Source of the DNA: a virus
IMG/VR virus record: IMGVR_UViG_3300046488_000111
Coordinates: 1-32,943 of that record
Strand: one strand, 5' to 3'
Length of the DNA: 32,943 nucleotides
Position 1 is the stretch's first letter, and each line of letters starts with the position of its first letter. Shown in pieces: positions 6,525-15,625 of this stretch. The notes under the pieces are model-generated. The model worked only from the letters and a program-made list of their open reading frames with translations. It was not told where the DNA came from and ran no database searches. The position numbers were made by a program, and so were the translations under genes.

Positions 6525-7366
6525 TATGCGAACTCCTCAAAGGTCGGATCGGCCGCCCAGTTGCCAAAACGTGGATGTGTGAGCGTGGGTTCGGCGGTGA
6601 AGGCGCCCCATAGGGCATAGATCTGCTGCAGCGGCGTGTCGTCGGCCTGCGCCGGCCAACCAGCCACCCACATGGGCCGTCCTAGGCCCGCGGCGGCCAG
6701 AGCGAGCAACCGGTCCCGGTCGGCGGTCGATTGAATCCAGTCCAGCTTCATCACCAGGCGCCGGTAGCGGCTCAGGTACTCTGTCCGTAGATCGCCGGAT
6801 TCGGCCCGCCCCGGCTTGGCGCGGTCCACCCACTGCACCCCCATGCCGTAGCTCATATTGGTGGCCAGCTCCCAGCGCATGCCGCAGGCAATGCGGCTCA
6901 CCTGCAGGTAGCCGTCGGCGACATCGTTGTCGGAGATATCGAGCACGAGCTTGCGCGCGGCGACGCCGGCGGAGAGCCAGATCTGCTCGTGCTGCGGCGA
7001 ACCGGACTGAGCGGCGCCGGAGCGCGCCAAGGGGAATTCGTCAAACACGAAGTGCCCGAAGGGCTCGGGCGGATCGGGCTGGTAGGTGATATCGATGAGC
7101 GGCGCGCCGTCGGTGACGTTCGTATAGGGCCGCACCCGCACCGTGGCCGAGCTGGAAAAGTTGGTCCAGAAGAGCGCAATCGAGTCGATCGCCTGGGGCG
7201 CGGCCCACGTGAGCGTAAGCGTGGCCGTGGGCTCGGTCGAGCGCCAGACCTTCGCCTTTTGGTCGACCTGCATATTCGCGGGCACGAGCGCACCCGCGGT
7301 CGCCGACGCGGTGATCGTGGCCGTGTCGGCGGCGTTGTTGGCGACGATGCGAAGGTTGGCGCTCAT
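6524..7366 (-). CDS. Tail-tip/baseplate structural protein
   Basis: The 280-residue soluble protein has an alternating beta-rich N-terminal half (ATLTLTWAAPQAIDSIALFW, then VRVRPYTN) resembling a galactose-binding or discoidin-like jelly roll, and a C-terminal half with YRRLVMKLDWI and PMWVAGWPAQ. I do not recognise a named family. It lies directly upstream of the DGR target with a 1-nt stop/start overlap, and downstream of fibre genes, so it may be the adaptor that mounts the variable protein on the tail. That role is inferred from gene order. Confidence 0.65.
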   Translation of the reverse strand: MSANLRIVANNAADTATITASATAGALVPANMQVDQKAKVWRSTEPTATLTLTWAAPQAIDSIALFWTNFSSSATVRVRPYTNVTDGAPLIDITYQPDPPEPFGHFVFDEFPLARSGAAQSGSPQHEQIWLSAGVAARKLVLDISDNDVADGYLQVSRIACGMRWELATNMSYGMGVQWVDRAKPGRAESGDLRTEYLSRYRRLVMKLDWIQSTADRDRLLALAAAGLGRPMWVAGWPAQADDTPLQQIYALWGAFTAEPTLTHPRFGNWAADPTFEEFA

Positions 7367-7707
7367 TATCGCTTCAGCAGAGACGCATCGAGGAACACAC
7401 CGGGGTACACTTCGCGCCTGCCGTCTGGCTGAAGATTGACGGATCCCGGAAACACGGGAACAGTCGGCAATATGATCGGCGGCGTGGAGATGGAACCAGG
7501 CACCAGAAACCCCCTCTGCGGCGAGGGTGTCGAGGCGAAATAGGGAACGACTACGCGCGGCGGCCGCGCTTGCGGAATGATCTCTGGCGCTTTCGGCGGA
7601 ATCGGATATTTAGGCGCCCCCGGAGTCGGCGGCGTTGCGAAATTTGGCCCAGCAGCTTGAGCGGGGTAGGCGATCAGAAACATCATCGCCAGCAGCGTGT
7701 ATCTCAC
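7366..7707 (-). CDS. Secreted proline-rich small protein
   Basis: The 113-residue protein has a signal peptide (MRYTLLAMMFLIAYPAQAAG, cleavage likely after AQA). The mature part is rich in proline (PPTPGAPKYPIPPKAPE) with almost no predicted helix. I chose the GTG start at 7707 because GGAGG sits 6 nt upstream. A Sec-exported protein among tail-fibre genes is unusual, since virion parts assemble in the cytoplasm. It may act in the periplasm of the infected or lysogenic cell. The function is unknown. Confidence 0.6.
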   Translation of the reverse strand: MRYTLLAMMFLIAYPAQAAGPNFATPPTPGAPKYPIPPKAPEIIPQARPPRVVVPYFASTPSPQRGFLVPGSISTPPIILPTVPVFPGSVNLQPDGRREVYPGVFLDASLLKR

Positions 7708-7708
7708 C

Positions 7709-7987
7709 TCACACCTCCACTGCCGCGTCGATATCGGCGATCAGCGCGTCGCAGTCCGCGAGCAACGCCACAGAGTCCGCAGCCACCTTATCTCGCAGAC
7801 TCTGGACCACCTCCCTGCTGATCGGGTGGCGCTCCGGGGTCGGGACAGGCTGCCCGTTCCTGTCCGGTTCGGCATGAAACTTCTTCAGGCAGTACAGCAC
7901 TTGCCCGTCGAGTTTGATGATCCGGGTTACGCCTTTGCCTTTGGCGTCCCGATATCCTGTAACTACCAATGTCGTTTGTTCGGCCAT
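7709..7987 (-). CDS. Hypothetical small tail-region protein
   Basis: The 92-residue protein has a beta-like N-terminal part (TTLVVTGYRDAKGKGVTRII) and a helical, acidic C-terminus (LLADCDALIADIDAAVEV). There is no signal or membrane segment. GAGGAAAG lies 8 nt before the ATG. It is transcribed with the tail-fibre genes. I do not recognise it; small genes here often encode fibre-assembly helpers, but no motif supports that. Confidence 0.55.
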   Translation of the reverse strand: MAEQTTLVVTGYRDAKGKGVTRIIKLDGQVLYCLKKFHAEPDRNGQPVPTPERHPISREVVQSLRDKVAADSVALLADCDALIADIDAAVEV

Positions 7988-8002
7988 AATTTTCTTTCCT
8001 CG

Positions 8003-8305
8003 TTACTGGAAAAGTCGGTTAATTCGATCTTCCTGCGCTGCCCTTCTTAGCTCCTCGGCCCACCGCGCCTGCTCTATGGCGGCAAGAGCATCCGCCGCCG
8101 CTTTTGACGATTCGTCGCTAGGCAACATGCCGCGCGGCTTGTACCCCTCGGCATCCTTCGCGGCGCGGTAGGCCGCCACGTGTTTCTCGCGCCGGCATTT
8201 CGCCAGCACCGCCTCCGGGCCGACCGTTGCGAGCGCGTGCGCTATCCACGCGTCCGAATCTTCGACGAGGTGCGCCAGCACGGCTTTGTCGGTGTCGGTC
8301 AGCAT
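8003..8305 (-). CDS. Hypothetical helical protein next to tail fibre
   Basis: The 100-residue protein is highly charged and almost wholly helical (LVEDSDAWIAHALATVG, ALAAIEQARWAEELRRAAQE). Its start overlaps the stop of the C1q-like fibre gene by 7 nt, so it is translationally coupled to it. Size, coupling and place immediately after a fibre gene suit a fibre chaperone or assembly protein. No family signature was recognised, so this is a contextual suggestion. Confidence 0.55.
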   Translation of the reverse strand: MLTDTDKAVLAHLVEDSDAWIAHALATVGPEAVLAKCRREKHVAAYRAAKDAEGYKPRGMLPSDESSKAAADALAAIEQARWAEELRRAAQEDRINRLFQ

Positions 8306-9702
8306 GCGAGTTCCCCCGAGAAGAAGGTTCCGGTACCACTAAGCACGTCAGCATTCGCCGCGCCCTGGCCGCTCACTGTGACGATCACTTTGGCGACATC
8401 GCCGGCGTCCATGTCTGCGAGCACGCTGCCGCCGACTGACCAGCTGGTAGCCCAAGAACCTTCCAGGTTTGCGACGAACCAGTTGTGGTTGCTCGTCCAG
8501 ATCTGCGCGTCAATGGACGTAGCGCCCGACAGCCCCCCGATATGGGATCCAGTGGAAAGGCGGTATTTCCCTGTCACTGGCGCCGTGAATTCACCGGTGG
8601 CGTTGTTGTAGTTGGCCGCCTGGTCAAATATCTCGGTGTCACAAATGACGGTGTAATCGGTACCGTTCCCGGTGACGTTGTTGTCCGCTGCCGAGTTGTA
8701 GGCAAGGAAAGCGGGTTGGCCCAGAGCCGCAACACCCTGGAGAAGAACAGGATGAAAGGCAGTCGCATCAAAATATTCCAGCCTGTATGACCCATCGACA
8801 TACAAATCGCCGGGATTTCCGACAGACGGCGCGCTGTTCGCAACAATGTTGATCGCCGCCCTGGTGGCATTGGTAGTGAATTGAGCTGCGTAGTTAGAAC
8901 CGGATTCAAATAATCCGCCGATCCCGGAAGTGGACCACCCGCGCACCCCGTAACTTTGGTCAGATAAACCGTACACGCCATAGCTGGAATGTGATTCTCC
9001 CAGCACCCCATAGGCCGCGTGCGACTGTCCGTAGACGCCAACGGCCGAATAGCTTCTTCCGTACAGCCCGACCTTTGAATTACCCGAGTTCGTTGTGCCG
9101 AACAACCCGATTATCGAATCGAGCCCGACGGCGTTTATTCCGATGCTCGCCAACGCCTCGACCGTACCGTCTCCGCGATCGCCGTAGAACGTCATTTCGT
9201 TCGGCGTGGTGACGTTTATGTCCATGCGCTTGCCGCTTGCCGCTGTACTGAACAACGCGCCGGTCGCAGCGAGAATCCCCGCCTGGGTGATCGTCACCGT
9301 CGGCGCGCCCGTCGGCCCAGCGGAGAATGCGGTCGCGCCCGAGGATAGAATGGTCTTGTTGCCACCCGCCGTTGCCGACAGATCGGTCGCGCCGATCGTC
9401 CAGCCGCCAATCGCCCCCGCGACAGCCGTAATCGTGCCAGCCAGCGACACATCCCCGGTGCTGGCGTCGAGCGTCAAGGTGGGCACGCCGGCCTTAGCAG
9501 CGAAGATCCCACCCTTGTGCATCACCACGCCGGTGCCGGAGGTGACCGCGCCGGTCGCATGGTCCCAGACGATAGACCCCGACTGGATCGCGCCCACGTA
9601 GTTGGCAGAATCGAACGTCACCGTTTCGATCAGCGGCGAGGTGCCGACCCGCGGGCTGACCGCCGCGAGCCTGAGCATGCGCGTGGAGACGACGGCAGCC
9701 AT
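8299..9702 (-). CDS. Tail fibre/spike with decapeptide repeats and C1q-like tip
   Basis: The protein has 467 residues. Residues about 208-257 form five tandem decapeptides of pattern xxxxGVxGxS (for example YSAVGVYGQS, HSSYGVYGLS), likely a rigid trimeric shaft. From about residue 329 the sequence resembles a C1q/TNF-type jelly roll (QPAFLAYNS, then FTAPVTGKYRLS), a fold used as a trimeric binding head. The N-terminal ~120 residues (ending near GAIGGWTIGATDLSA) look like the part that attaches to the tail. Start overlaps the upstream baseplate gene by 1 nt (TAATG). It is a second, non-DGR adhesin, so this phage carries a fixed and a variable receptor-binding candidate. Confidence 0.8.
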   Translation of the reverse strand: MAAVVSTRMLRLAAVSPRVGTSPLIETVTFDSANYVGAIQSGSIVWDHATGAVTSGTGVVMHKGGIFAAKAGVPTLTLDASTGDVSLAGTITAVAGAIGGWTIGATDLSATAGGNKTILSSGATAFSAGPTGAPTVTITQAGILAATGALFSTAASGKRMDINVTTPNEMTFYGDRGDGTVEALASIGINAVGLDSIIGLFGTTNSGNSKVGLYGRSYSAVGVYGQSHAAYGVLGESHSSYGVYGLSDQSYGVRGWSTSGIGGLFESGSNYAAQFTTNATRAAINIVANSAPSVGNPGDLYVDGSYRLEYFDATAFHPVLLQGVAALGQPAFLAYNSAADNNVTGNGTDYTVICDTEIFDQAANYNNATGEFTAPVTGKYRLSTGSHIGGLSGATSIDAQIWTSNHNWFVANLEGSWATSWSVGGSVLADMDAGDVAKVIVTVSGQGAANADVLSGTGTFFSGELAC

Positions 9703-11201
9703 TACACCAGCACACCCATGCTTACGCCGGGCGGCAGCCAGCCATGATCGGCGAGGCAGATCACGCCCGGCGCACTGCCGCCGGACAGCCGCGGATGCTC
9801 GAGCGTGATGCTGTCGCCCAGCTCCGCGTCGAGCAGTTCCGGGTAGCCGTCAAAGCCCCACAGCACCCGCGGCACTTTCCAGAGGTCTTTCAGGCGCCCG
9901 GCTTCCGTCGCGAGTTCGGACTCGACCACCATGTAGGTCTCGACCGGATCCGGCGTGCCGTTCTGCCGGTAATAGCTGAGCACGGTCGCGTCGGTCGCGA
10001 GCGCGTAGGTCCACTCGTCGCCCAAGATCGACGTGTTCTCGGGCATCGCGACGACCGCGCCGGCGAGATCCGTTGTCTGCGGCGTCCAGTTGCGGCAGCC
10101 GGACAGATGCTGCGCGCCGACCGGCGTAAAGTACGCGAGCGGCTTGAACGAGCCCTCCTTCATGTTGGCCGGGCCGATCGTGCGCGTCGGCGCGCCGAAC
10201 GCGAGGCGAACGATACGCATGAGGCCGGCGGCGCTCGTTGTCACCGTCGCCCCCACGCTCGCGGCGATCTGGTCCATCACCTGGCGGCGGTTCGTCCGGC
10301 CGGTGATGTAGACGCCGAGCGATTGCGTGCAGGCCGCGCGGAAGGCCGCGAGCTGGGCGGCATCGATCTGCGCGGGATCGAGCATCTGGCCGTCGCCCAA
10401 TACCGTCGCGACCCATTCGATCAGGCCGCCGGCGTCCTTGCGCCAGTCGCCGGCGATCTTCGCGCCCTGCACGTCGCAGGTGATCGTGCCGAAGCGCTGC
10501 TTGGTCAAGGTGAACATGCCGTTAGCGACGTACTGCGTCGCCAGCACCGGGATCCCGTTGTCGCGCACCTCGACGACACTTTCAATCGCGGCGTCCAGAT
10601 GCACGCCGTACGTTTGCGTCGCCGCGTCGAGCAACAGCGGCGTGACGTTGAAACACTCGCCCAGCGATTGCGGCCGCAGCGCGTCTTTGTTGTCGGCGAT
10701 GCCGCCCACCACGGCGGTCGAGAGCGTATCGTTCAGCACCGCAAGCGAATCGAGCAGGTTGAGCGACAACGTCGAGCGATCCTTGCGCACCAGATCGTCG
10801 ACCGTGCCAGCCCATATCACCTCGAACTGCGCGAGCGGCCAGCGCCCGGCGCCCGTGACCGGATCCCCGCCTTCGCCCAGGCGCAGCGTGATCGAGCGCC
10901 GCGCCCAGATATCATCCAGCCAGGCGGTAATGCCGCCGTCGGTATCGTCCAGGTCAATCGAACCCGACGACAGCGACCCGGCCTGATTCGGCAGCGCGAG
11001 CCGCCTAGAAAACGTGATGCCGCCGTTGAGCCGCGCCTCGTAGTAGGTATTCGCCGGCGCGTCGGTCGCGCCGGTCGCAAAGCCCGTGTTGGAGATGCGC
11101 CGCGTGATCTCGACGCCGCCAGAGCGGCAGCCGATATCAGCCAGGAGCACCCGGTTTCCTGGCTTGGCCAGCCAGGCGATAAAGGGAGCGGAGAGGCTCA
11201 T
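9702..11201 (-). CDS. Tail baseplate/hub-like protein
   Basis: The 499-residue soluble protein lies directly after the tape measure with a 4-nt overlap (ATGA). The N-terminal third (FIAWLAKPGNRVLLADI, then ARLNGGITFSRRLALPN) and central beta-rich part (TRTIGPANMKEGSF) look like phage tail hub or minor tail proteins that cap the tail tube. I cannot assign a precise family by eye. Its location between tape measure and fibre gene fits the distal-tail/tail-hub position of siphoviruses. Confidence 0.7.
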   Translation of the reverse strand: MSLSAPFIAWLAKPGNRVLLADIGCRSGGVEITRRISNTGFATGATDAPANTYYEARLNGGITFSRRLALPNQAGSLSSGSIDLDDTDGGITAWLDDIWARRSITLRLGEGGDPVTGAGRWPLAQFEVIWAGTVDDLVRKDRSTLSLNLLDSLAVLNDTLSTAVVGGIADNKDALRPQSLGECFNVTPLLLDAATQTYGVHLDAAIESVVEVRDNGIPVLATQYVANGMFTLTKQRFGTITCDVQGAKIAGDWRKDAGGLIEWVATVLGDGQMLDPAQIDAAQLAAFRAACTQSLGVYITGRTNRRQVMDQIAASVGATVTTSAAGLMRIVRLAFGAPTRTIGPANMKEGSFKPLAYFTPVGAQHLSGCRNWTPQTTDLAGAVVAMPENTSILGDEWTYALATDATVLSYYRQNGTPDPVETYMVVESELATEAGRLKDLWKVPRVLWGFDGYPELLDAELGDSITLEHPRLSGGSAPGVICLADHGWLPPGVSMGVLV

Positions 11202-14200
11202 CGATAGGGCACCTGACGCACGCGCTGCTCGTGCGCGATCTCGCGGTGCGCCTGCGCCACGCCTTCGGTGGCCTGGACGTTGGCTGTGTCGCCGGCCGCC
11301 ACCTGGGCGGTGAGGCGCGCCACCTCGGCCCGCAGCGCCTTCATCTCGGTCAGCAGGTCGTCATTCGCCGCAGGGGCGAACATCCCGCGGGTCTGATCGG
11401 CGGTGTACACGCGGCCAGGCGTCTGAAAGTCGACCATTTCCCGCCCGATCTCGCCGACCATCGACCAGCCGCTCGCGAGGCCGCCGGTAGCATGACTTGG
11501 CGCGGGATTTGTTTCCCTCCAGATAGCCATTTGCTGATCGAACACAGCGAGGGTTCCATTTGACACGAGGGTCCCACTTGACGGCAACAGCGAACGGACC
11601 TCCGCGTCAAGGCGTGCCGCATAATTTTGATCTAGCAACTGTCCCAACAATCCAGCGGCGTCATTTGACCCTTCACCCAACTTAGTGCTGATATCGTTCA
11701 GAAGCGTTACGCTCGCATCGTTCTTGACGGCATCCTGTATTGCGGTCGCCAAGTCTTGAAGCGTGGCCGTATTCTTATCGAACGTCGCCGCCAGTAAGTC
11801 CTGGTTGTTGCCCACCATCCCGCCGATCTGCTCGGCCTTCGCCAACATCGCCTGCGCTTTGTCGTAATCGCTGGTGAATTGCTGCCCCGATGCGTTTTGC
11901 GCGCGGCTGGCGTTCAGGAAGTCCGTTGCTGCCTGCGGAAGCTGAGCGAGCGCGGACTCGCGAATCTGCTGATTACCGTAAACCACCTGCTCATAGATCG
12001 CGTCGAGCGACGTACCGGCCGCTGCGTATTTTTGGCCAGAAGTGAGCGGCGACAACGCGCCACCGCTCAACTGGTGCATCGTGTCGGTGATCGACTGCGC
12101 CAACTGGTGGAATGACTGGGCCGCCGACCTGTAGGAATCCGCCGTCTTTTGCGATGCCTGAATCTGGGCATCGGTTGCATCTTTAGCAGACGTCTGCGCG
12201 GCTGTGAACGCAGTGGCAAGATCCTGCGCGGCGTAAATCATGTTCTGCAGCGGCCGCAGCGTGGCATCCAATGCCTTCAGTTCATCCTCACGTTTCGCGG
12301 CGAGGGCTTCGACCGCGTTCCCCTGCGCCTCCATCAGCGCGATATCCATCGTCCGGCGCTGCGCGTCGAGCGCGGCCTGCGCCGCGGCGAGGCGGAGGAA
12401 GGTCTGCGCCAGGGTCTCGCCATTTTGCTGGAGATCCTTGATGTTCGGTATCAGCTTGAGCGCAATAGCGTCCGCGGTGTTTTGGAGAGCGAGCGCCATG
12501 TCGGCCTGCACGCCCTGCGTCGTAGTGCCGGCACTGACCACCAAATTCTGCAAGTCCGTCGTCTGCAGGCCTAGCGTTTGGGCGGCGGTGGTCATCTGGG
12601 CGAATACGATCGAGATGGCTTTGTTGAAAGCGGTCAACTGATCTTGCGGCAAAGAGGCAGACGTAGACCCTCCCCACAAATCAGTCATGCTGGAGCCCCA
12701 GGCGGTATCCACGGATCCGGTGTATCCGCCGGCCGTGATACGCCCATTGAGGCCAGCCCATTGCGCGGAGGCCGGCCCCCGGTCATTACCGCTCAGTAGG
12801 TACGCTCCGACCGCCGCAGCGGCAAGCGCGGCCCAGCCGTAGACGGGGATCGCCGCGAGCACGCCGGTTGCCGCCGCTTCTCCTCCGGCCATTATCGATC
12901 CGCCAGCAGCCGCCTCGGCAGCGTTAGAAGCCGCGACCGCGCCAGCAGCACCGGTGCCGAATGTGTAGGCGCCGGTCCCGGCGGCCGCGTCGGCCGCGTT
13001 GTACCAGGCGGGGGCTTGGCCCATTCCCAGGAAGTTGGAGGCGCTCGAAAGCAGGTTAAGACCGCTCCCGCCACTTCCCGTGGTTGCGGCATTCGCGAGG
13101 CCTGCCGAGGTCATTGCCGCGTTGGCGATGCTCGTGAGACCGAGCGAGCCGGCGGTGCCGGCGATAAGCTGCAGCACGATCGGCCGCGCGAAAAACATAT
13201 AAATTTGATCCGCCACGAGTTTCTTGAACGATTGCACCATCGACTTCAAGAACCCCTCCCAACCCCCGCCCAGCTTGTCAAACATGCGGGTGAAGCCCTG
13301 GTGCACATCCTTGTCGATGGTCTCGACCGTCTTCTTCGCTTCGGCCTCGATCTGGCGCTGGGCCTCGTCGATCGCCGTGCGGTCGGCGAGCTTGGATTGC
13401 TCGGCGGCCACTTTGCGCAGGATGACGATGCTGGCCTCGAGCGCGGAGGTTTCCGTCGCGGTCGCGCCGACGAAGTTGAGCGTGGCGAGCTGGGCTTCTT
13501 TTTTGGCGATGGTGAGCTGCGTGATCTGGGAGGCGGATTTACCGTATTCATCGTTCGCCTTGATCGCCGCATCGAGCGCCTGCGCGTCGGCGTCGAGCAT
13601 TTCGCGATCGGTCTTGATGCGGCGCAGGGCATCTTCCTTATCGATGTATGCCTGCAGATCCGTCGAGGCGCGCGTGAGGAACGCGATGCGGTCGCGCTCG
13701 CGCAGATCGAGGGCCAGGGTAGCGACCTCGTCCGCGCGTTTCGCCGCGGCGTCCATGCCGAGCTGACGCGTTTCTTTTTCCATCTGATCAAGATACTTGT
13801 TGGCGTTGGCGAGTAGTTTCTGATACTCGTCTTCGGCCTTGGTGTTGATCTTCACCTTGTCCGTGTGGTTCTTGACCGCTGCCGCTGCCTTGTCCTGGAA
13901 GAGCTCGTAATACACCATCTCGCTGGTGATCGCGCTGATACCGGCGAGGTTCTTGTCCAGTTCACCTTTCAAGGCGGCCTGTTCTGTACTGAAATCAGTT
14001 GTCCCGATAGCAGCGGACCGAAGCGACGCGGCGACCTCATTGATGAACGCCGCCGGCTTGCTCATCCCGGGCAGCATCGAAAGGCCGCTGGCGAAGAGCT
14101 CAAAAAATGCGGCGAGCTTGTTCTGGATCGACCCAATCACTTCCATAAATGCTGTCTTGACGCCGAGCCAGGCAAGCTGCCCGCCGTATTTGAGATATTC

Positions 14201-15259
14201 CCAACCTTTCAGCATTGAATCGATAAAGACAATTCCGGCGATCCGCGCCTCTACAAAATTACGCTGGAGCCAATCACCAATTACCCAGCCCCCCCAGCCC
14301 GCGAATAACACGCTCGACGCCACGGTAAGTGCCCCTATTGCGCTGGCGGTGGCCGTCGTCCAGAAAAAGGTTCCGCTAAGCATCAAATTCATCGCAGCGA
14401 ATCCCTCGGCCATTTTTCCAGCCGCAAACGCGCCTGCTGCAAGCGACACCGAAGCCGAAAGCGCGCCAAACGCCGCCACGGTTGGGGCAATGAGCGCCGG
14501 CGCCACCACGAACACGGCGAACGCTGCTCCCAAGACCACCGCCATGGGTTTCACCAGGTCAAGCATTTTCGTCAGCGTCGGCAGCAGTTCCGAAGCGAGG
14601 TGCATAAACCATGCCCTGCTCGCCGATTGCAACTTGGCGATCGCAACTTCGAAGTTATGCGCCTCGTCGGCCTGCTGTTTGGTGACTTTGGCGTTGTCGA
14701 GGCCACGCTCGGCGAGCAGCATCAGGAACGGCAGCAGGGCAGCGCCGGCCTTGCCGAAGAGCGCTTGCGCGTAGGCGGTGCGCTGGGTCTCGTTCGACAT
14801 TCCTGCGAGGCTCTTCGCCACTTCGAGCATCATGGTGTCGGAGGTCTTGAGCTGGCCGCTCGAATCGAGCACGGATAGCCCCAGCTCGTCGAACGTGGCG
14901 CCTGCCTTGCCGGTGCCGCGCGCCGTATCGAGCATGTTTTTGGCGAGTTTCGCAGCGCCGTTGGCGACGCCTTCGAATTCGACGCCGGATTCCTTGGCGA
15001 TGCTGCGCATCGCGGACAGCGATTCCACCGACTGTCCAGTGATGATGGACATCTTGTGCAGCTCGTCCATGGCCGTGATCGAGTCGCCGATCAGCTTGCT
15101 GAAGACGCCGACAGAAAACCCGCCGGCGAGCAGCTGGAACGCCCCACCCAGCGAGCCCACGGTGCCGATCATTTCCAGCACGCGCCGCTTCATGGAGTCG
15201 AACGCCGCGGCGCTCTTGTCTTCCGCGGTGAGTTCGAATCGCTGGATCTGCACGGCCAT
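11198..15259 (-). CDS. Tail length tape measure protein
   Basis: The 1353-residue protein is mainly helical. It begins MAVQIQRFELTAEDKSAAAF, a usual opening for tape measures, with FGKAGAALLPFLMLL near residue 170. Hydrophobic blocks lie near residue 240-290 and again near 790-830 (IPVYGWAALAAAAVGAYLLS), and long coiled-coil stretches are rich in Ala, Gln and Lys. It sets tail length and helps DNA pass the inner membrane. Tail length would scale with its size. The start ATG follows directly after the TAG of the frameshift chaperone product. The C-terminal ~150 residues include GGLASGWSMVGEIGREMVDF, a motif common at the end of tape measures. Confidence 0.93.
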   Translation of the reverse strand: MAVQIQRFELTAEDKSAAAFDSMKRRVLEMIGTVGSLGGAFQLLAGGFSVGVFSKLIGDSITAMDELHKMSIITGQSVESLSAMRSIAKESGVEFEGVANGAAKLAKNMLDTARGTGKAGATFDELGLSVLDSSGQLKTSDTMMLEVAKSLAGMSNETQRTAYAQALFGKAGAALLPFLMLLAERGLDNAKVTKQQADEAHNFEVAIAKLQSASRAWFMHLASELLPTLTKMLDLVKPMAVVLGAAFAVFVVAPALIAPTVAAFGALSASVSLAAGAFAAGKMAEGFAAMNLMLSGTFFWTTATASAIGALTVASSVLFAGWGGWVIGDWLQRNFVEARIAGIVFIDSMLKGWEYLKYGGQLAWLGVKTAFMEVIGSIQNKLAAFFELFASGLSMLPGMSKPAAFINEVAASLRSAAIGTTDFSTEQAALKGELDKNLAGISAITSEMVYYELFQDKAAAAVKNHTDKVKINTKAEDEYQKLLANANKYLDQMEKETRQLGMDAAAKRADEVATLALDLRERDRIAFLTRASTDLQAYIDKEDALRRIKTDREMLDADAQALDAAIKANDEYGKSASQITQLTIAKKEAQLATLNFVGATATETSALEASIVILRKVAAEQSKLADRTAIDEAQRQIEAEAKKTVETIDKDVHQGFTRMFDKLGGGWEGFLKSMVQSFKKLVADQIYMFFARPIVLQLIAGTAGSLGLTSIANAAMTSAGLANAATTGSGGSGLNLLSSASNFLGMGQAPAWYNAADAAAGTGAYTFGTGAAGAVAASNAAEAAAGGSIMAGGEAAATGVLAAIPVYGWAALAAAAVGAYLLSGNDRGPASAQWAGLNGRITAGGYTGSVDTAWGSSMTDLWGGSTSASLPQDQLTAFNKAISIVFAQMTTAAQTLGLQTTDLQNLVVSAGTTTQGVQADMALALQNTADAIALKLIPNIKDLQQNGETLAQTFLRLAAAQAALDAQRRTMDIALMEAQGNAVEALAAKREDELKALDATLRPLQNMIYAAQDLATAFTAAQTSAKDATDAQIQASQKTADSYRSAAQSFHQLAQSITDTMHQLSGGALSPLTSGQKYAAAGTSLDAIYEQVVYGNQQIRESALAQLPQAATDFLNASRAQNASGQQFTSDYDKAQAMLAKAEQIGGMVGNNQDLLAATFDKNTATLQDLATAIQDAVKNDASVTLLNDISTKLGEGSNDAAGLLGQLLDQNYAARLDAEVRSLLPSSGTLVSNGTLAVFDQQMAIWRETNPAPSHATGGLASGWSMVGEIGREMVDFQTPGRVYTADQTRGMFAPAANDDLLTEMKALRAEVARLTAQVAAGDTANVQATEGVAQAHREIAHEQRVRQVPYR

Positions 15260-15625
15260 CTACTTCTCCTTGCTCTTTTTCGCCATATGATCCAGGTACG
15301 TGGAATCGAGCACCCGGATCAGGTGGAAAAACGTCTCGACTTGCTCCAACCCGAAGAGGTCGCAGTAGGCGCGAATCTCCGACACCGGGATCGCCCCCAG
15401 GCCGAAACCGATCTGCCGCGACGGCGAGAGCCGGTGGAATGCGATCAGATGCTCGGCGTTGTCGTCCCACAGATCCGGCGGCGGGAGTTCGTTCGAGTTG
15501 GCCTCGATGTACTCCTCGATCGCCGCCTCGTCGTAACCCCAGGCGCGCAGATCGCGCCGGAGGTCCTCGTTTGCGGCACTGTTGCGCTCGCCCTGGGCAA
15601 GCTGCCAGCGCAGGGCCGCTACAAG
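15260..15625 (-). CDS. Tail chaperone extension, gpT-like (made by -1 frameshift)
   Basis: An open frame of 121 codons runs from the slippery site to TAG at 15262-15260. It has no plausible start codon of its own, but reading on from the gpG-like frame after a -1 shift gives LVAALRWQLAQGERNSAANE and further charged, helical sequence (DLRRDLRAWGYDEAAIEEYI, ending MAKKSKEK). This is the lambda gpGT layout: the fused protein recruits tail tube to the tape measure. Predicted fusion is about 253 residues. The stop abuts the tape-measure ATG. Confidence 0.82.
   Translation of the reverse strand, partial: LVAALRWQLAQGERNSAANEDLRRDLRAWGYDEAAIEEYIEANSNELPPPDLWDDNAEHLIAFHRLSPSRQIGFGLGAIPVSEIRAYCDLFGLEQVETFFHLIRVLDSTYLDHMAKKSKEK

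Noticed and set aside
9744-11207. Long plus-strand open frame (487 codons) opposite the baseplate gene
   Set aside because: It is antisense to a well-placed tail gene with coupled stop/start overlaps; its Arg/His-rich composition is what GC-rich codons give on the opposite strand.
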